This document shows, in pieces, positions 49,380-61,231 of a stretch of 64,000 bases of DNA; the first letter of the stretch is position 1, and the number at the start of each line of letters is the position of its first letter. The position numbers and the translations under genes were made by a program. Below the pieces are notes generated by a model that was not told where the DNA came from, did not search any database, and worked only from the letters and a program-made list of their open reading frames with translations. Source of the stretch: Paulownia fortunei (Eukaryota > Streptophyta > Magnoliopsida > Lamiales > Paulowniaceae); assembly GCA_019321725.1 (NCBI GenBank), contig CM033108.1, positions 21,527,799-21,591,798 on the forward strand, read 5' to 3'.

Positions 49380-49637
49380 TTGCATTCATCTCCCATGAGC
49401 TTTTTGTTTTTAGCATCCACTTCTTCCAACATTTGAATTTTTAATAAATACCTCCCCTCTAGCACAATTTTTAAAAAATTGAGATAAGATTTTATTAGAA
49501 GACCCAATAAAACCATCCATATACTTTTTTCTTTTTAAAAAACAAGGGTAACTTATACAATGCAATTTTTTTGTAGAAAAAAGAAATGATGGAGACCAAA
49601 TTTTAAATTTGAAGGCCTCTGCTATGATATCAAGAGT

Positions 49638-49642
49638 ATGGA
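49638..49642. repeat. copia-2 target-site duplication, left copy
   Basis: ATGGA lies directly before the left LTR. The same five bases follow the right LTR at 56390..56394. Confidence 0.75.
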
Positions 49643-50010
49643 CTAACGAATTTTATGAATTTTCTAATAAAAATTCATATTAAAAGTATAGGAACTTTAT
49701 AATTGATTCACTTGCCTTTTGTTGTATTTTTTATATTTGAAGAAGGTCAAAAACCAATCATGAATGAAAATGGTTTCACTTCCTTAATCCAAATACTTTG
49801 TAATGTGTGTGTTTTTTTTTTCATTACAATAACCCTTCTTTCTCTTACTGTTCTTTTATGTTCTTTTTTATTTTGTACAGAGAGATTCATTTGGGTAGTT
49901 TTCTGCGTATTTGAAAGTGGAGAGCAACTTCTAATTGGTGGGAAATCTTTTTTCTTAACGTGTTGTGAGGTGGTTTTATGCTCCTAGAAACCACCCCCAT
50001 TAAAACTACT
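49643..50010 (-). repeat. copia-2 3' LTR (left copy)
   Basis: It aligns along its whole length with 56028..56389. Shared phrases include ATGAATTTTCTAA, AAACCAATCA, GAAAGTGGAGAG and TTTTTTCTTAACGTGTTGTG. The usual TG/CA ends have decayed to CT. Confidence 0.85.
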
Positions 50011-51182
50011 TCCACCAAAAAAGAATTTCAAATAATTTGAATCGGGTAAGTCCCCACGGATGACCCGTTAACTCATTTTATTTTATTTATTTTTCTTATA
50101 TCTCCTATTCGCACATTAGGACCAAACCAATGTCAATTGTGATCATAAATATATCACTAAATTCTTACAACCAAGTGGCTCGTGTAACCCGTGAGCATAG
50201 CAAGTAAGAGCTTAGAACTATACAACGGTTAATGATATATAGTAACTCAATTATAAATATATATGAGGACAATTAACTCGCTATATTCTAGACTTTTTTT
50301 ACTATACCAATCAACGTATCTCTTATCCCTCAGTCGATATATACAAAAGTATAATTGATTTGAAAAATATGGTATGTATCCATAATTATATTTTAACAAC
50401 TAAGTTAAACATAATTAACCGACTTGTGAATACAAGACAAGTGTTAGTAAAATTTAGCTTTCCTTTCCACTAGAATCTCTTAACTCTATTATAGCTGCTT
50501 TTTTAGACATGTATCGCATTATCGAATCATCTATGACTATTGATAACATGCTAAAGTAGCAGTACTAAAATAAAATTTTACGAAGTAGTTGAAAGTCTTA
50601 AGGGTGAAAAATGAGGTCATATAAACCTCGAGGTCTCACACAATGAGAAAACAATGACTTATTTACTCATTACACAGATGGTCAAATAAGCAAACGTGGA
50701 ATAATGACATGTGTTACGATGTATATCTTCTTACCTGGAAGCGTATGTCTTTCATTCCAAAATAACACATTATACAAATCATAGTTCAAGTGTGTCCCAA
50801 CTCTTAACTTGAGTTTTATTCTTATTTGTTCTCCATAAGTATAACAATATAAAAAAACTCACATTTGGTTAATAGACAAGTCCAATGGATTGTGAAAAAT
50901 CCATTTCGATTACAAAATTTTAAGTAGTAATCTCATCTTGGTAATTTTACCAAGGCTACATGTGTATGACTTTGTTCTCAATAAATCAATATTGTCTCAT
51001 TTATGCACATTACTTAGTGTTAGAGGCGATTGCTCGTGTGAGAGAACCAGTCTCAACTTGTTGGACGTACTTTTAAGTTAAAAACTTTTCATTTAAAAGC
51101 AACATAGGTATATGTAATACATAATCAAATGTCATAACAATAATGAGCATAACATCTTAAACATTCACATGTTCAACTACAA
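50011..51182 (-). other. copia-2 3' untranslated region
   Basis: About 1.2 kb of non-coding DNA lies between the RNase H stop and the 3' LTR. Parts resemble the copia-1 stretch 7650..8470, for example GAGGCGATTGCTCG near 51024 against AAGGCGATTGTTCG near 8339. No clear polypurine tract is seen next to the LTR. Confidence 0.6.
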
Positions 51183-53340
51183 TTACATTCTATGCAAACC
51201 AAGAGACCTAACATGACTCATAAAAATATCTCTGGGTATTGGCTTAGTAAGAGGATCAACCATCATAAAATGCATAAACATATACTTCAAAGTCATCTCT
51301 TTCTTCTCAATTATATCATTGATGAAATTGTAATTTGTATCGATGTGTTTAGTTGTGCCATAGTATTTGGAATTTTTAATGTAAGTAACAACTGATTGAT
51401 TGTCACAATAAATTGTTATAGCTCCTACGTAACTGCTAATTACTCCCAAATAATGTAAGAATCTTCTCAATCAGACACCTTCTTCTACTGCAGAAGCACT
51501 TGCCATAAATTTTGCTTCCATTGTGGATAGTGATACACAAGTTTGTTTCTTGCTTTTCCAAGAGATAGCACCATCATTTAGTAAGAAAGCATACCTAAAG
51601 ATGGACTTACATTCATCCAAAATCTTTTTAATATATAATTCTTAAGACAATGCAAGTAGTCTATTAGAATGACCCCTTTGACTTTTAACACCCAAAATAT
51701 AATTTGCCCCACCTATGCCATTCATCTCGAAGTTGGAAGATAACCAGATCTTAATGATTTGAACATATTCTTTATCATTATCGGCTAACAATATGCCATC
51801 GATATAAAGAGATAGAATTACAAACTTTCTATTGAACCTTTTCACATAAACACAAAGGTCTTCATCTATCATAATGAAATCATATGAGATTCTCGCTTTG
51901 TGAAATCTCAAATACTATTGTTTGGAAGACTGCTTAAAACCATAAATTGATCTATTCAATTTGTAAACTTTTTTTTGTTGGCTTTAGATGACAAAACTTA
52001 TTGGTTGTTTTATATAGATTTATTCTTCAAGATCTCCATTGAGGAAAATAGTCTTAAAATCTATTTGATGTAATTTTAAATCTAAATCAACCACTATAAC
52101 CAATAATAGGTAAATAGAGGTAAATCTTACTACTTGCGAAAAGATTTTTTTCATAATTAATATCCTCTTGTTAGGTATAGCATTTTGCCACTAGTCAAAC
52201 TTTGTACCTCTTAATAGTTCCATCAACATTTCTCTTAATTTTAATAACCTATCTTTCTAAATAGCTTTGCACCCAAATGGAATATCAGCCAAATCCTAGA
52301 TATGGTTTGATTCCATTGACTCCATTTCCTCTTCCATTGCTTTTATCTATTTGTCCTTTGAAGGACAAGATAGAGCCTCATTTATGTTTTTAGACTTTTT
52401 TTCATCTACTAAAGATATGATAAAAACATGCCCTTCAATCTCATAATGATGTTTGGACATACCTTTCCTAACGTTTAAAACACTCTAATGCCTCAGACTT
52501 GTGAGAAATCAAATAGACATGACCAAAATGCGTGAAATCATCTATAAACATAATGAAATACGAGACTCCATGCCTAGCCTTTATATTTATTGAATCACAA
52601 ATATTCGAATAAATTAATTGCAATGAAAATTTTGCCCTAATGGCCTTTCCAAATGGTTTTTGTATCATCTTTCCAGCAAGACAATATTCACAAGTAGGTA
52701 AATTGACTTTAGAAATAGAATCGAATAGTCCTACTTTCATTTGTCGATTCATGCCCAATGTGAAAATGTGACCTAATCTAGTATGCGAAGTACAAACATC
52801 CACATTTGCAATATTAGATGAAAAAATATTTAACGAAATATAACGATCAACATAATAGTTAAACATTTGTCTGTCACAATGCAATACCATAAAACCATCC
52901 CTAAGATTTCCACAACCATAATATATATTTTCATAGTAAATACGAACCAAGCTATTACTAAAATTCAAGCTAAAGCCTAATCCTAGAAGAACAACAACAT
53001 AAATAAAATTTTGTTAAATCTCTAGTGCATAGAGGTCATCATGTTGAATAAATGTTTTGCAAGTGCTAATGCCTTTAAATTCCACTCTAGCATTATTTCC
53101 TACATATATCCATCTCGTACCACAAGAAACTTGACAAAATTCCACAAACGCTTCACAATTTCTAGTTACATGTTTTGTGGCACTTGAGTCTATAATATAC
53201 ACAATAAGATTCAGCTAATAAAATAGTCTTAAAAAAGTGTTATTAAGTGATACCTTTTCTGGCTCAGGGTACTCACAAACGAAATGACCAAGTGTTTGAC
53301 AATTGTAGCACTTCGTTTTGCTCTTATCTTTTTTTCTTTC
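51183..53340 (-). pseudogene. copia-2 pol: protease, integrase, RT and RNase H, broken
   Basis: Protease (53014..53202) has DSSATKH where active copies have DSGATxH. The GAG-pre-integrase and integrase region (52468..52968) shows HTRLGH, CEYCLAGK, IYSNICDSINIKARHG and YFIMFIDDFTHFGHVYLI. The usual first catalytic Asp (SDIC) is Asn, as in copia-1. RT (51642..51911) reads LYIDGILLADND, so YVDD has become YIDG. RNase H (51183..51470) reads AITIYCDNQSVVTYIKN, YYGTTKHIDTNYNFI and DPLTKPIP. A TGA at about 51471..51473 replaces a Trp just before LRRFLHYL. A knuckle-like CYNCQTLGHFVCEYPEPE at about 53260..53320 has Tyr in place of the last Cys. Confidence 0.87.
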
Positions 53341-53424
53341 TAAAACACTTACTTTGTTCTTGAGGTTGTGGTTCAGGTTTTTCTTCTTGGACCCTTCTCT
53401 CTCCTTCCCTTTCTTGCCTTTCTT

Positions 53425-54108
53425 CTAGTTCCTCTTGCGTTTAAAGCCTGAAGCCTTTTTGGAACTGGATTCAGCTATAAAAGCACTTGTTATAGATTTA
53501 GGAGCACCAAGCCACTCATCCTCAAGTTCATCATGGCGAGCAACATTAGTGAAAGTCTTAATACTATCATTGTGAGTTAGATTAACTTTCAGATGCTTCC
53601 AGTTATCAGAAAGAGATAAGATCAAATCTTGAACTTGTTGCTCATTTGAGAAGATATGACTAGCTGACTTCAATTCATGCGTTATATTTGACATAGTTCT
53701 CAAATGTTGTTTGATGTTGTGATCAACTTGTTTCTTATAAGTGTCAAACTTGATAGTCAGCTGTCTCAGGCGAGTGACAGTCGTACCTTCATATTTTTCC
53801 CCGAGGTACACCCATATGTCATGAGCAGTAGCATGTTGCTTGCACTCGTGAATGAAGTCATCAATCACAGAGCTAACCAGAATTGCATGAGAAGTGGAAA
53901 TTTTCTTCTTCCATGCCTGGTAAGCCTCTTGATTCATTCTCTGTTGAGTAGTATTGTCCATATCGGGATCTTGCATGATTAGATTGATGCCTTCTGAGGC
54001 ATCTTGTTCATCCAGTACATATTAGATCTTATGGCGCCAAGTATCATAATTGTCACCATTCAGTTTGTCACACTTGTTAAGGTCAGTTATGATAGATTTT
54101 GATATCAT
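53425..54108 (-). pseudogene. copia-2 gag, one in-frame stop
   Basis: From ATG at 54108 the frame reads MISKSIITDLNKCDKLNGDN, then YDTWRHKI, a TAA, YVLDEQDASEG and on into an open stretch, 53425..53976. The body is a typical copia gag (UBN2): AWKKKISTSHAILVSSVIDD, EKYEGTTVTRLRQL, MSNITHELKSASHIF and HLKVNLTHNDSIKTF. It ends in a Lys/Arg-rich tail (KKASGFKRKRN) before the zinc-knuckle region. A single CAA-to-TAA change is the only visible break. Confidence 0.85.
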
Positions 54109-56014
54109 GATCTGTATTTTAAAAGGTGATTACACATGTTAATGCTCATTAAATATTAACATTAAATTTTTTACTTAAAATTAATATTTATGTTAAGTCA
54201 ATATATGGTATAGATTCAAAAGTTCACTTAGTTCCCAAACATCATCTATAGTCGAAATGTTACATTATCATAAATTTAATTTTGAGGTAACAAAAATATC
54301 AATAAGTTGTAGATGAGAATCACTTAAATTCTTCCAACCTAAAACTCCCACTTAATTGTATAACTCATGCTATACAAGAATTTATCTTGTCATTTATATA
54401 AAGATAAACATGTATTGTCATCACGTAGTCTTAAAGTTATTGCATCATTCAAAAGATTCACAATACATACTTTGAAGCAAATAAATATTACATAACATGA
54501 AGTACATTAACATATGTTACATAATGAGTCATTATCTTAAGGAAAATAAAATTCCTTCATAACACACAAACGAGACACCATATTGGTCATTCCTTCTGAA
54601 ATCCTATCTATTGGAGCGACCTTTAAGATAAAATGATTAGAATTTATACTCAAAGATAATAATTTCTTCATCTTGAGTTTCATCTCTTTCCTCCATATTT
54701 TAATCAATCTCAATATATTAAGAGCTATAATTCCCTATGGGTCAATTACTTCATTAATAATATTAGTCCACTATTTGGGTAGAGAACTTTTAAGCATTTG
54801 AAGTTCTACATAATAACTATATCTATTAAAGTTGTGACCCAAATGAAGAAGCTCCTTGTATTTTTCTTTCGTTATCGTAACACTGGCCCATTTTATAATT
54901 CTTATAATCTTCCCACTTTGCCAAACGTTCTGGAGTCCTTCTTTCTTTAGCTTCCCCAAAGGATGCTAAGAGTGTGTCTGAATATCGCCATAACTAGAAA
55001 ATGAGAATAATATTGGATTGGACACATAGACAATTCTAATATTTAAGAGCACAAGATGAAAATTTCCTAAACACTAAAAATTGTAAATATGCTCAATTCC
55101 ATAATTTTCTTTTATGAAAAACTAATTTTCGTATATAATTTAATGAGTACATTAATCAAATGTGTTTTAAATTTTCATCCAAGTAGCCGAAGTACAGGAA
55201 ATATTTTCCACAAAAAAATTAGATTTTTTTTGTAATTTTATATAATTTTCTAAAGATACAAAATTCAAAAAAAATATTTTCCAATTCAAAAAAATAAATT
55301 TTAAATTATAGAAAAAATAGAAAATTAAATTCTGTTCAAAACAACGTTATTTTCATTAAAAAACGATGGTCGGAAGCCACGGCATGTGCCCACACGTGTC
55401 CCCGCATGTGGGACACTTGTCCACGCGATGCCTTGGCGCATGTGATCCCAGCATTTTTTGGCAACACTGCTTTGGCTACCCCCTATTTTCGACCCTTCTG
55501 AATCCAACGGTGCTATTCATTTCGAAATCCGACACCTATAACTAGGGGTTTGAGTCACATGTAAGTACGACCGATAGTGGAATTGCCTATTTACTTTTCA
55601 TCTTTTTCTCCAATTGTTTTAGAAATTTTCAGAATACCCTAATACACGCTCCTAACTTCTAAAAGCCATATCTTACTAATTTTTAAGCTTTTTTAATCAT
55701 GTAATATATGGTTGGAAAACTTGTTTCATAATTCAAACAAACAATTACTGAAAAAATGAGATAAAATTATTGTAATTTTCATGATAAAATCATAATATCT
55801 CATCAGACATAAAACATAAAGTCATGTAATTTTAAGGCATGCTTCTACAACATATAAATATGCTTCATTTAAAATTTGAAAGCATAATTCTAAGCACGTT
55901 AAGATTTATCATGAAAGAGCATTCAAACACTAGGAAGCAAGATTTATTAACATAATTATTCACATAATCATGCTAAAACACATCACAATCATGGTAGGAA
56001 ATCAACTAATAAAT
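54109..56014 (-). other. copia-2 5' leader, about 1.9 kb
   Basis: This is a long non-coding leader between primer-binding site and gag. A notably GC-richer island occurs at 55360..55560 (CCACACGTGTCCCCGCATG) in otherwise AT-rich DNA. No protein homology is seen. Confidence 0.55.
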
Positions 56015-56026
56015 GCTCTGACACCA
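56015..56026 (-). other. copia-2 primer-binding site
   Basis: GCTCTGACACCA is the reverse complement of TGGTGTCAGAGC, one change from the plant copia consensus complementary to initiator tRNA-Met. It lies one base from the LTR, as expected. Confidence 0.85.
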
Positions 56027-56027
56027 T

Positions 56028-56389
56028 TGACGGAATTTAAAATAAATTTCATGAATTTTCTAACAAAAATTCATGTTAAAAGCATACAAATTTTAAAGTT
56101 GATCTACTTATTATGTTTTTGATGCTTGAAGATCAGAAACCAATCACGAACAGAAATGATTTCACTTTCACAATCCTAATGCATTATAATGTTTTTCTTG
56201 ATCACAATATCTCTTATTTCTCTTGTTGTTTTTTTAGATTCTTTTTTATTTTCTGCTGAGAGATATCTTTTGGGTAGTTTTATATGTATCTGAAAGTGGA
56301 GAGTAACTTCTGATTGATAAGAAACATTTTTTCTTAACGTGTTGTGGGGTGATTTTCGTTTCCAAGAAACTACCCCCACTAGAACTACA
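56028..56389 (-). repeat. copia-2 5' LTR (right copy)
   Basis: It runs from TGACGGAATTT to AACTACA with canonical TG..CA ends and aligns with 49643..50010. ATGGA follows at 56390..56394. Confidence 0.87.
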
Positions 56390-56394
56390 ATGGA

Positions 56395-58129
56395 CACATA
56401 CTTATTTTTATATATTAAAAATAGTCATATTATTCGTAATTATAAACAATTCATAATTTATCAAATGTATAATGTTCAAAATTGAATTTTCTGCATAAGA
56501 GACTTAAATTTAATTACAAAGTCCAACTTTAGTAATATAATACAATTTTCTGAAAAATCGAATGGGAGTTATTTCAAATTTACTTTTTTTTTTGTACATA
56601 AATAAAAATATATTCTGTATATTATTGAGCAAGATGTCAAAGTTTAAATATTGATTTCACAAACTTTTTCAAAATTTGCTATAAGAAGCAAATTCTAATA
56701 GCAGCAAGAAAATGCAAATGCTAACTAGGACAACTAAAAGAGAAGCATCAGAGCATTATAATTCCCAAGGATGTGGTCAGTTTATAAATTCCCTAGCCGG
56801 AGAGAAGAAACAAAACAAGGAAGAAGCAATGTAGTCTTAAGGTTTAGACGTCATGTTTTATGGAAAGATCAAAAGAAAGTATACTGGTTTTCATTTGGCT
56901 GTGGACATTAAGGGGAGGATAAAGAAGTTTGTATTAGCTTGGGTCCCAAGAAACAGTCTTCTTGAAAGGTTTTCTTATGGTGTCTGGAAGGAAGACTAGA
57001 TATCATCATGGACTGCATATTGAGATAGAACAATTATCATTGGAAAATGAATCACAAGTAAAGAAGCGATAGTGCTTGTTAGAATTCTGCAAAGGAAACA
57101 AGATACTGCAACAGCTGCCCTACGAAGACAAGCACAGCAAGATGTCATTATTAGTGACAGATAAAGCTTTGCTAAGAAACAGTCTCATGTTTTGGATAAT
57201 CCGTTGGTCTCAGGTAGCCTAATTCTCCTTTCAAACTAAGGATTCGGGTTTGATATGGTGATAGCTATGCCATTCCTCCCTTACGCTTTTTAGGGCTACG
57301 GAGAGAAGGCTAGGAAACGATGATATCACTCCCCTCCCCAGACTGAGACTCAGTGAAGAGCTTCCTAGCTCATTAGCTGTTAAGCTCCAGGAGCTTTGTT
57401 ACTATAGCTATGAGTTTAGCTGTGTTGTTAGCCTGAGGGAGCAGCTGTCGCTTAGCTAGCTCCGAAATAACGCAAATTAACTCTATTCCTGTTCTATAGC
57501 CGGAAGTTTATAAAAATGTTCAGTTTCATTTGAACAAATGGAAAAAGAAACAAGAAAATAAGGAAATAAAACAGCAGCATGAATGCACTTGGAAACTTCA
57601 ACTCCATAAAGGAGTACAAAATCATTGATAACTAGGCTGCATCTACACCATGGCTTGCGAAATCAGAATTTAAGCAAAAAGTGGCCAACTAGCTCATTGT
57701 ACCAAGTACAGGATATCAAAAGCTTAAACTAAAATGAATTGACTTCCTCAAAAACATATATTGCATGAGGAAATTGCAAGTGTCTTATTTGTGGATTCTA
57801 ATAGCCACCAATGCTGGCAATCCAACCAAAGAGCTCCAGCTAGCAGTCAGGCAAGTACTTGAAAAACAGCTTCTAGCACAAATTGTATAAGAAGAAACTG
57901 GCAACGATACATTCCGCATATAACTCAGATGATTTCCACTGAATGTGAGAAAACAACACGGCTGATCAAATTGATGTTCCAAGAAAATGGATAAAATGGG
58001 TGAAACTATAACATTGATAATCTACTCCAAGAATATGAAAAAATTGATATCAACTCCAAAAGTTTGAAACTTAAGACAGATACTTGAATGAATTACACAA
58101 AGTGTTTCTTCAGCAAAGATAAAGCTATT
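56395..58129. other. Intergenic DNA with a balanced-composition block
   Basis: From about 56740 the DNA is less AT-rich. At 57190..57490 it is close to balanced, with many AGCT-containing phrases (AGCTCCAGGAGCT, TTAGCTAGCTCC). No open frame with a recognisable product occurs. It could be non-coding transcript, an organellar insert, or the 3' end of the transcription unit on the minus strand. Confidence 0.4.
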
Positions 58130-59042
58130 TCTCTTTTTTTTTAAAAGGGGTGGGTAGTTACTCAAAGATTCATGTTCTTGAACAAGATTATGAGGCATCA
58201 TGGCCAAATACATTCCTGTTCTAACTCCAGATGGCCAAGTTTGAACAAGATAAAACCATGTTCAGTTTCTTTTCGAGCTAGGTTTGCATGGGGATTAAAA
58301 TACAAGGTAAGATCAATTTCATGATTCGATTTGACCTCCACCAGGGCATTAACTATTCTCGTCATAGGCAATTTTTTTCATGCCAGCAGTTACTGCAGTA
58401 ATAGACTGACACAGGTTCTCAGTCCCAAACAATATTGTTCCTGCTGGCGGAATTAGCATATGCTAAGGACACATTCAATGCCTTTATCTTCTTAACATAT
58501 TGAGCACAGTGGTGTCATCCTCAGACTCCCTAAGTGCTGCTTACACCTCTTCAATTTCCGATGACGGGATGATTTCTGTTGATAAAGATACATGAAAGCA
58601 AACTGAAATTTTGTCCATCTTATTCCCTTTTCCCTTGAGCACACCAAGAAGTTTACTCCGATCAACCACACCTCTGACCACCATGCCACTCTCTTTACAC
58701 GAATCAATCTATGGCATTCATCCGGGCAGGAGTTTATGAACTCATCTTTATTAGTGACAGCAGTAATCATTATATTTACTGAATGGAACATTCTCAAAAC
58801 ATATGTGCAACCCACGCAAAAGCAAAAACCGCAGGAGAAAGAACATCTATCTCAGTTCAAGAAGCACAAACGCAACCATGAGCCTGAGACTCAAGTTTAA
58901 GAGTGAACCTTCACTTTTCAAACCAAAGTTCGCAATTCTTTGCCCCATGATAGTCCACTTGATTGTCTTTCAAGCTTCCGTTCCACCGCTGCTTTCTACT
59001 TTTGACAACCACCTCAAAGTCTAGTGCGTCTGAAAGATTCAT
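58130..59042 (-). pseudogene. Unidentified frameshifted coding relic downstream of the PORR gene
   Basis: I do not recognise the family. An ATG at 59042 opens a frame reading MNLSDALDFEVVVKSRKQRW, closing at 58911 after KNCELWFEK. Further protein-like blocks follow in order but in shifting frames: DEFINSCPDECHRLIRVK (about 58700), GMVVRGVVDRSKLLGVLKGK and DKISVCFHVSLSTEI (58550..58690), ALRESEDDTTVLNML after a TAA at 58541, GTENLCQSITAVTAG (about 58400), and HEIDLTLYFNPHANLARKET with FILFKLGHLELEQE (58210..58340). The pattern is one protein of perhaps 280 residues broken by several small indels and stops, without clear introns. It starts six bases after the PORR stop and probably lies in that gene's 3' UTR. 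Alternatives are a degraded processed copy or an in-place decayed gene. Confidence 0.55.
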
Positions 59043-59048
59043 TCACAG

Positions 59049-61199
59049 TCAAGTTTCTGCAAGCTGAGACCTTTCATCATCTGCACAACCCAAATCCTTG
59101 TAGCATATATTTTCTTGATCAGAAGCCCTACTATTATTCACCCTTCTATTCCTCAAGATAACAACTGATTCCTTCATTAGAGCAATATATTTTTTCCTCA
59201 CCTTTGCCAGCGGATGCGGCTCTATAGCCAGCTCATCGCAATAGGCTTCTTTCAGAATAGCTGTGCAGGTTTTATTTTTCATAGATAAATAAAACATGTG
59301 AGGATGCCTCTCAAAAGCCTTGTGAACCTTCTGTGGCAACCCCAAATATTTCCTCAAACAAAAAAGCGATTTTCTTTCAGCAGCATGCTCAACAAACAGA
59401 CACAACAACTCATGTAGTAAACCCACCACCCGTTTCTCTGACATATCACTGTCAGGATTCAACCATGAGAAATCATCATATGGAGACACATAAGGAAGCC
59501 TCTGAAATTCATCCAACCAATCTTTTATCTTCTGCTTCAGCCTCAGCCCTTTAGAGGGAAACAATGGAAATGCAATCGCCTCATCTGCACCCCCACTATA
59601 TACTCCTCTCCTCATTGCATTCTTCTGCATCATTGACAAAATTTTACCACCTTTTCCATCATCATACTCTTCAAAAACAGCCAACCCCTTCAATCCATCT
59701 TCTATATCAACAACCCTAAAACATCCATAGCTTCCAACATAATCCAAAGGGTCCCTCAAAAACTCATCAGGCAACCCTAGATACCACTGCAAGCCCTTAA
59801 TTACCTTCAAAGGAAGCATCTTTCTAGTGCCACTCATCAATATAAACTGCTTTAATCTCCCCACAATATCATCTCTAAATTCTTCATAAACCATTTTTTC
59901 CTCTTTATCAAGCTCGATGGCTTTCTGGGTCAGTCTAAACCAAGGTAAATTATAAAGGGGCCCCTTAAACTCCTCAAAGAAAGAAGGATAGCTCCTCAAG
60001 AACCTTAAAACTTTGATGCTTAAGCCAAAGTCTGAGCCTTTTTTGGAGACAGCTGAGATAGGAATACAATAATTGTCATGTGGAGAGGAGGATGATGATA
60101 TAAAGAAGTTTTTCAGAGCGATGATGGGCTTGATTTCAAGGGACTTGTGAATGGAATCAATGGAGTCAAAGTATGGGTCTTTTTTCCATTTCATGTACAC
60201 CTCCACATAAGTTTGTACTTGAGTGTACGAGTAAGGAGGTTGTGGAGGATGGTAAGTGAGGGGAACGATTGAGTTTTGTGAAGAGGAGAAGAGGAGTTTC
60301 TGGAGAAGGGTTTTGGGGTTCCTAATTGGCGTGGAGATCATTGGAGAGTGATGGTGATAGTTCCCCAGGTGTGGTGGTGGAGGTGGCGGCAGCAGCGATG
60401 GGGTCCTCAGCAACTTGCCATCCTGTTTAGATCATTCAATCCAATTGCAAATACACATTAGAAACCAAGGAAAAGATGACAGACTGATAGTAATTTTAAT
60501 ATGTAACTCAAATTTTTTCCTGAACTGAGACTGCTAATATAAAAATAGTGCAGTCAATACATCTCATGATATATTCTTTATTGGTACATCAAACCAATAC
60601 ATCATATAACAGATTCTTTATCGATCAAAAAACTAATACATCTCATAGTATCTTCCTTATAGGCTATAGCTAAGAAACTAAAAGTTCCGAAAATTGAAAC
60701 TTATGTAGTTTCAATAATGCATTTAAAACGTCTCACTACAGCTTTTTCACAACCACATAATAGATTGTAAATCTACATATATACTGCACTTTTTGGACCT
60801 ATTATCACAACCAAAAGAAAAGGTTTATCTCTTTATTTTGAAGTGATAAGAGTAACACAAAGCAACAGCAATAGTATCTCTAAAAAAATGATAAATCAGG
60901 ACCAGCATCAAGTATATCAATGAAAACAATTTTGAGACCATAATCCTATCAAGCATAAATTCCGAACCCCCCACCCCACCCCACCCCACCACCACATCGT
61001 ATGGAAGGAAGAAGTGGTGTTATTCCATTTTCCTCATTTTTTTTTTCTTAAATCTAATGCTGCTAAGAAAGTGACAAGTCCTGTACTTGTTTGTCTGAAT
61101 TTCTTGTGTGTTTGGCACAACAGAAAACCAAATAAGTCAGCCGTTGCAATAGTAGTATCTTGATCTATATGCTTTGAAAATGCCTCAATTATGTGGCAG

Positions 61200-61231
<32 letters not shown>

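Larger units (their letters stand above)
45761..49637. other. Intergenic DNA between PIP5K and copia-2
   Basis: It holds microsatellites and AT-rich filler. A CACTA-like fragment at 46262..46312 has GGTCGGCCAAAAGACCGATT and ends TTTTTTCAGTG. The GC-richer blocks 46960..47160 (with TGTCGGGA/TCCCGACA as a short inverted repeat) and 47700..48010 (GATGG/GGTGG-rich) have no recognisable product. No gene is called. Confidence 0.45.
49643..56389 (-). mobile_element. Complete but decayed Ty1/copia retrotransposon (copia-2), 6.7 kb
   Basis: LTRs of 368 and 362 bp, a primer-binding site, gag, protease, integrase, RT and RNase H all occur in copia order on the minus strand. A matching 5-bp target duplication (ATGGA) flanks the element. 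The domain sequences resemble copia-1 closely enough for one lineage. The two LTRs differ at roughly one position in five by eye, so the insertion is old. The RT active site, protease and zinc knuckle all carry damaging changes. Confidence 0.9.

Noticed and set aside
49600..49637. GCTATGATATCA next to the left LTR, resembling a primer-binding site
   Set aside because: The target duplication ATGGA separates it from the LTR, and the real primer-binding site lies at 56015..56026. The resemblance is coincidental.
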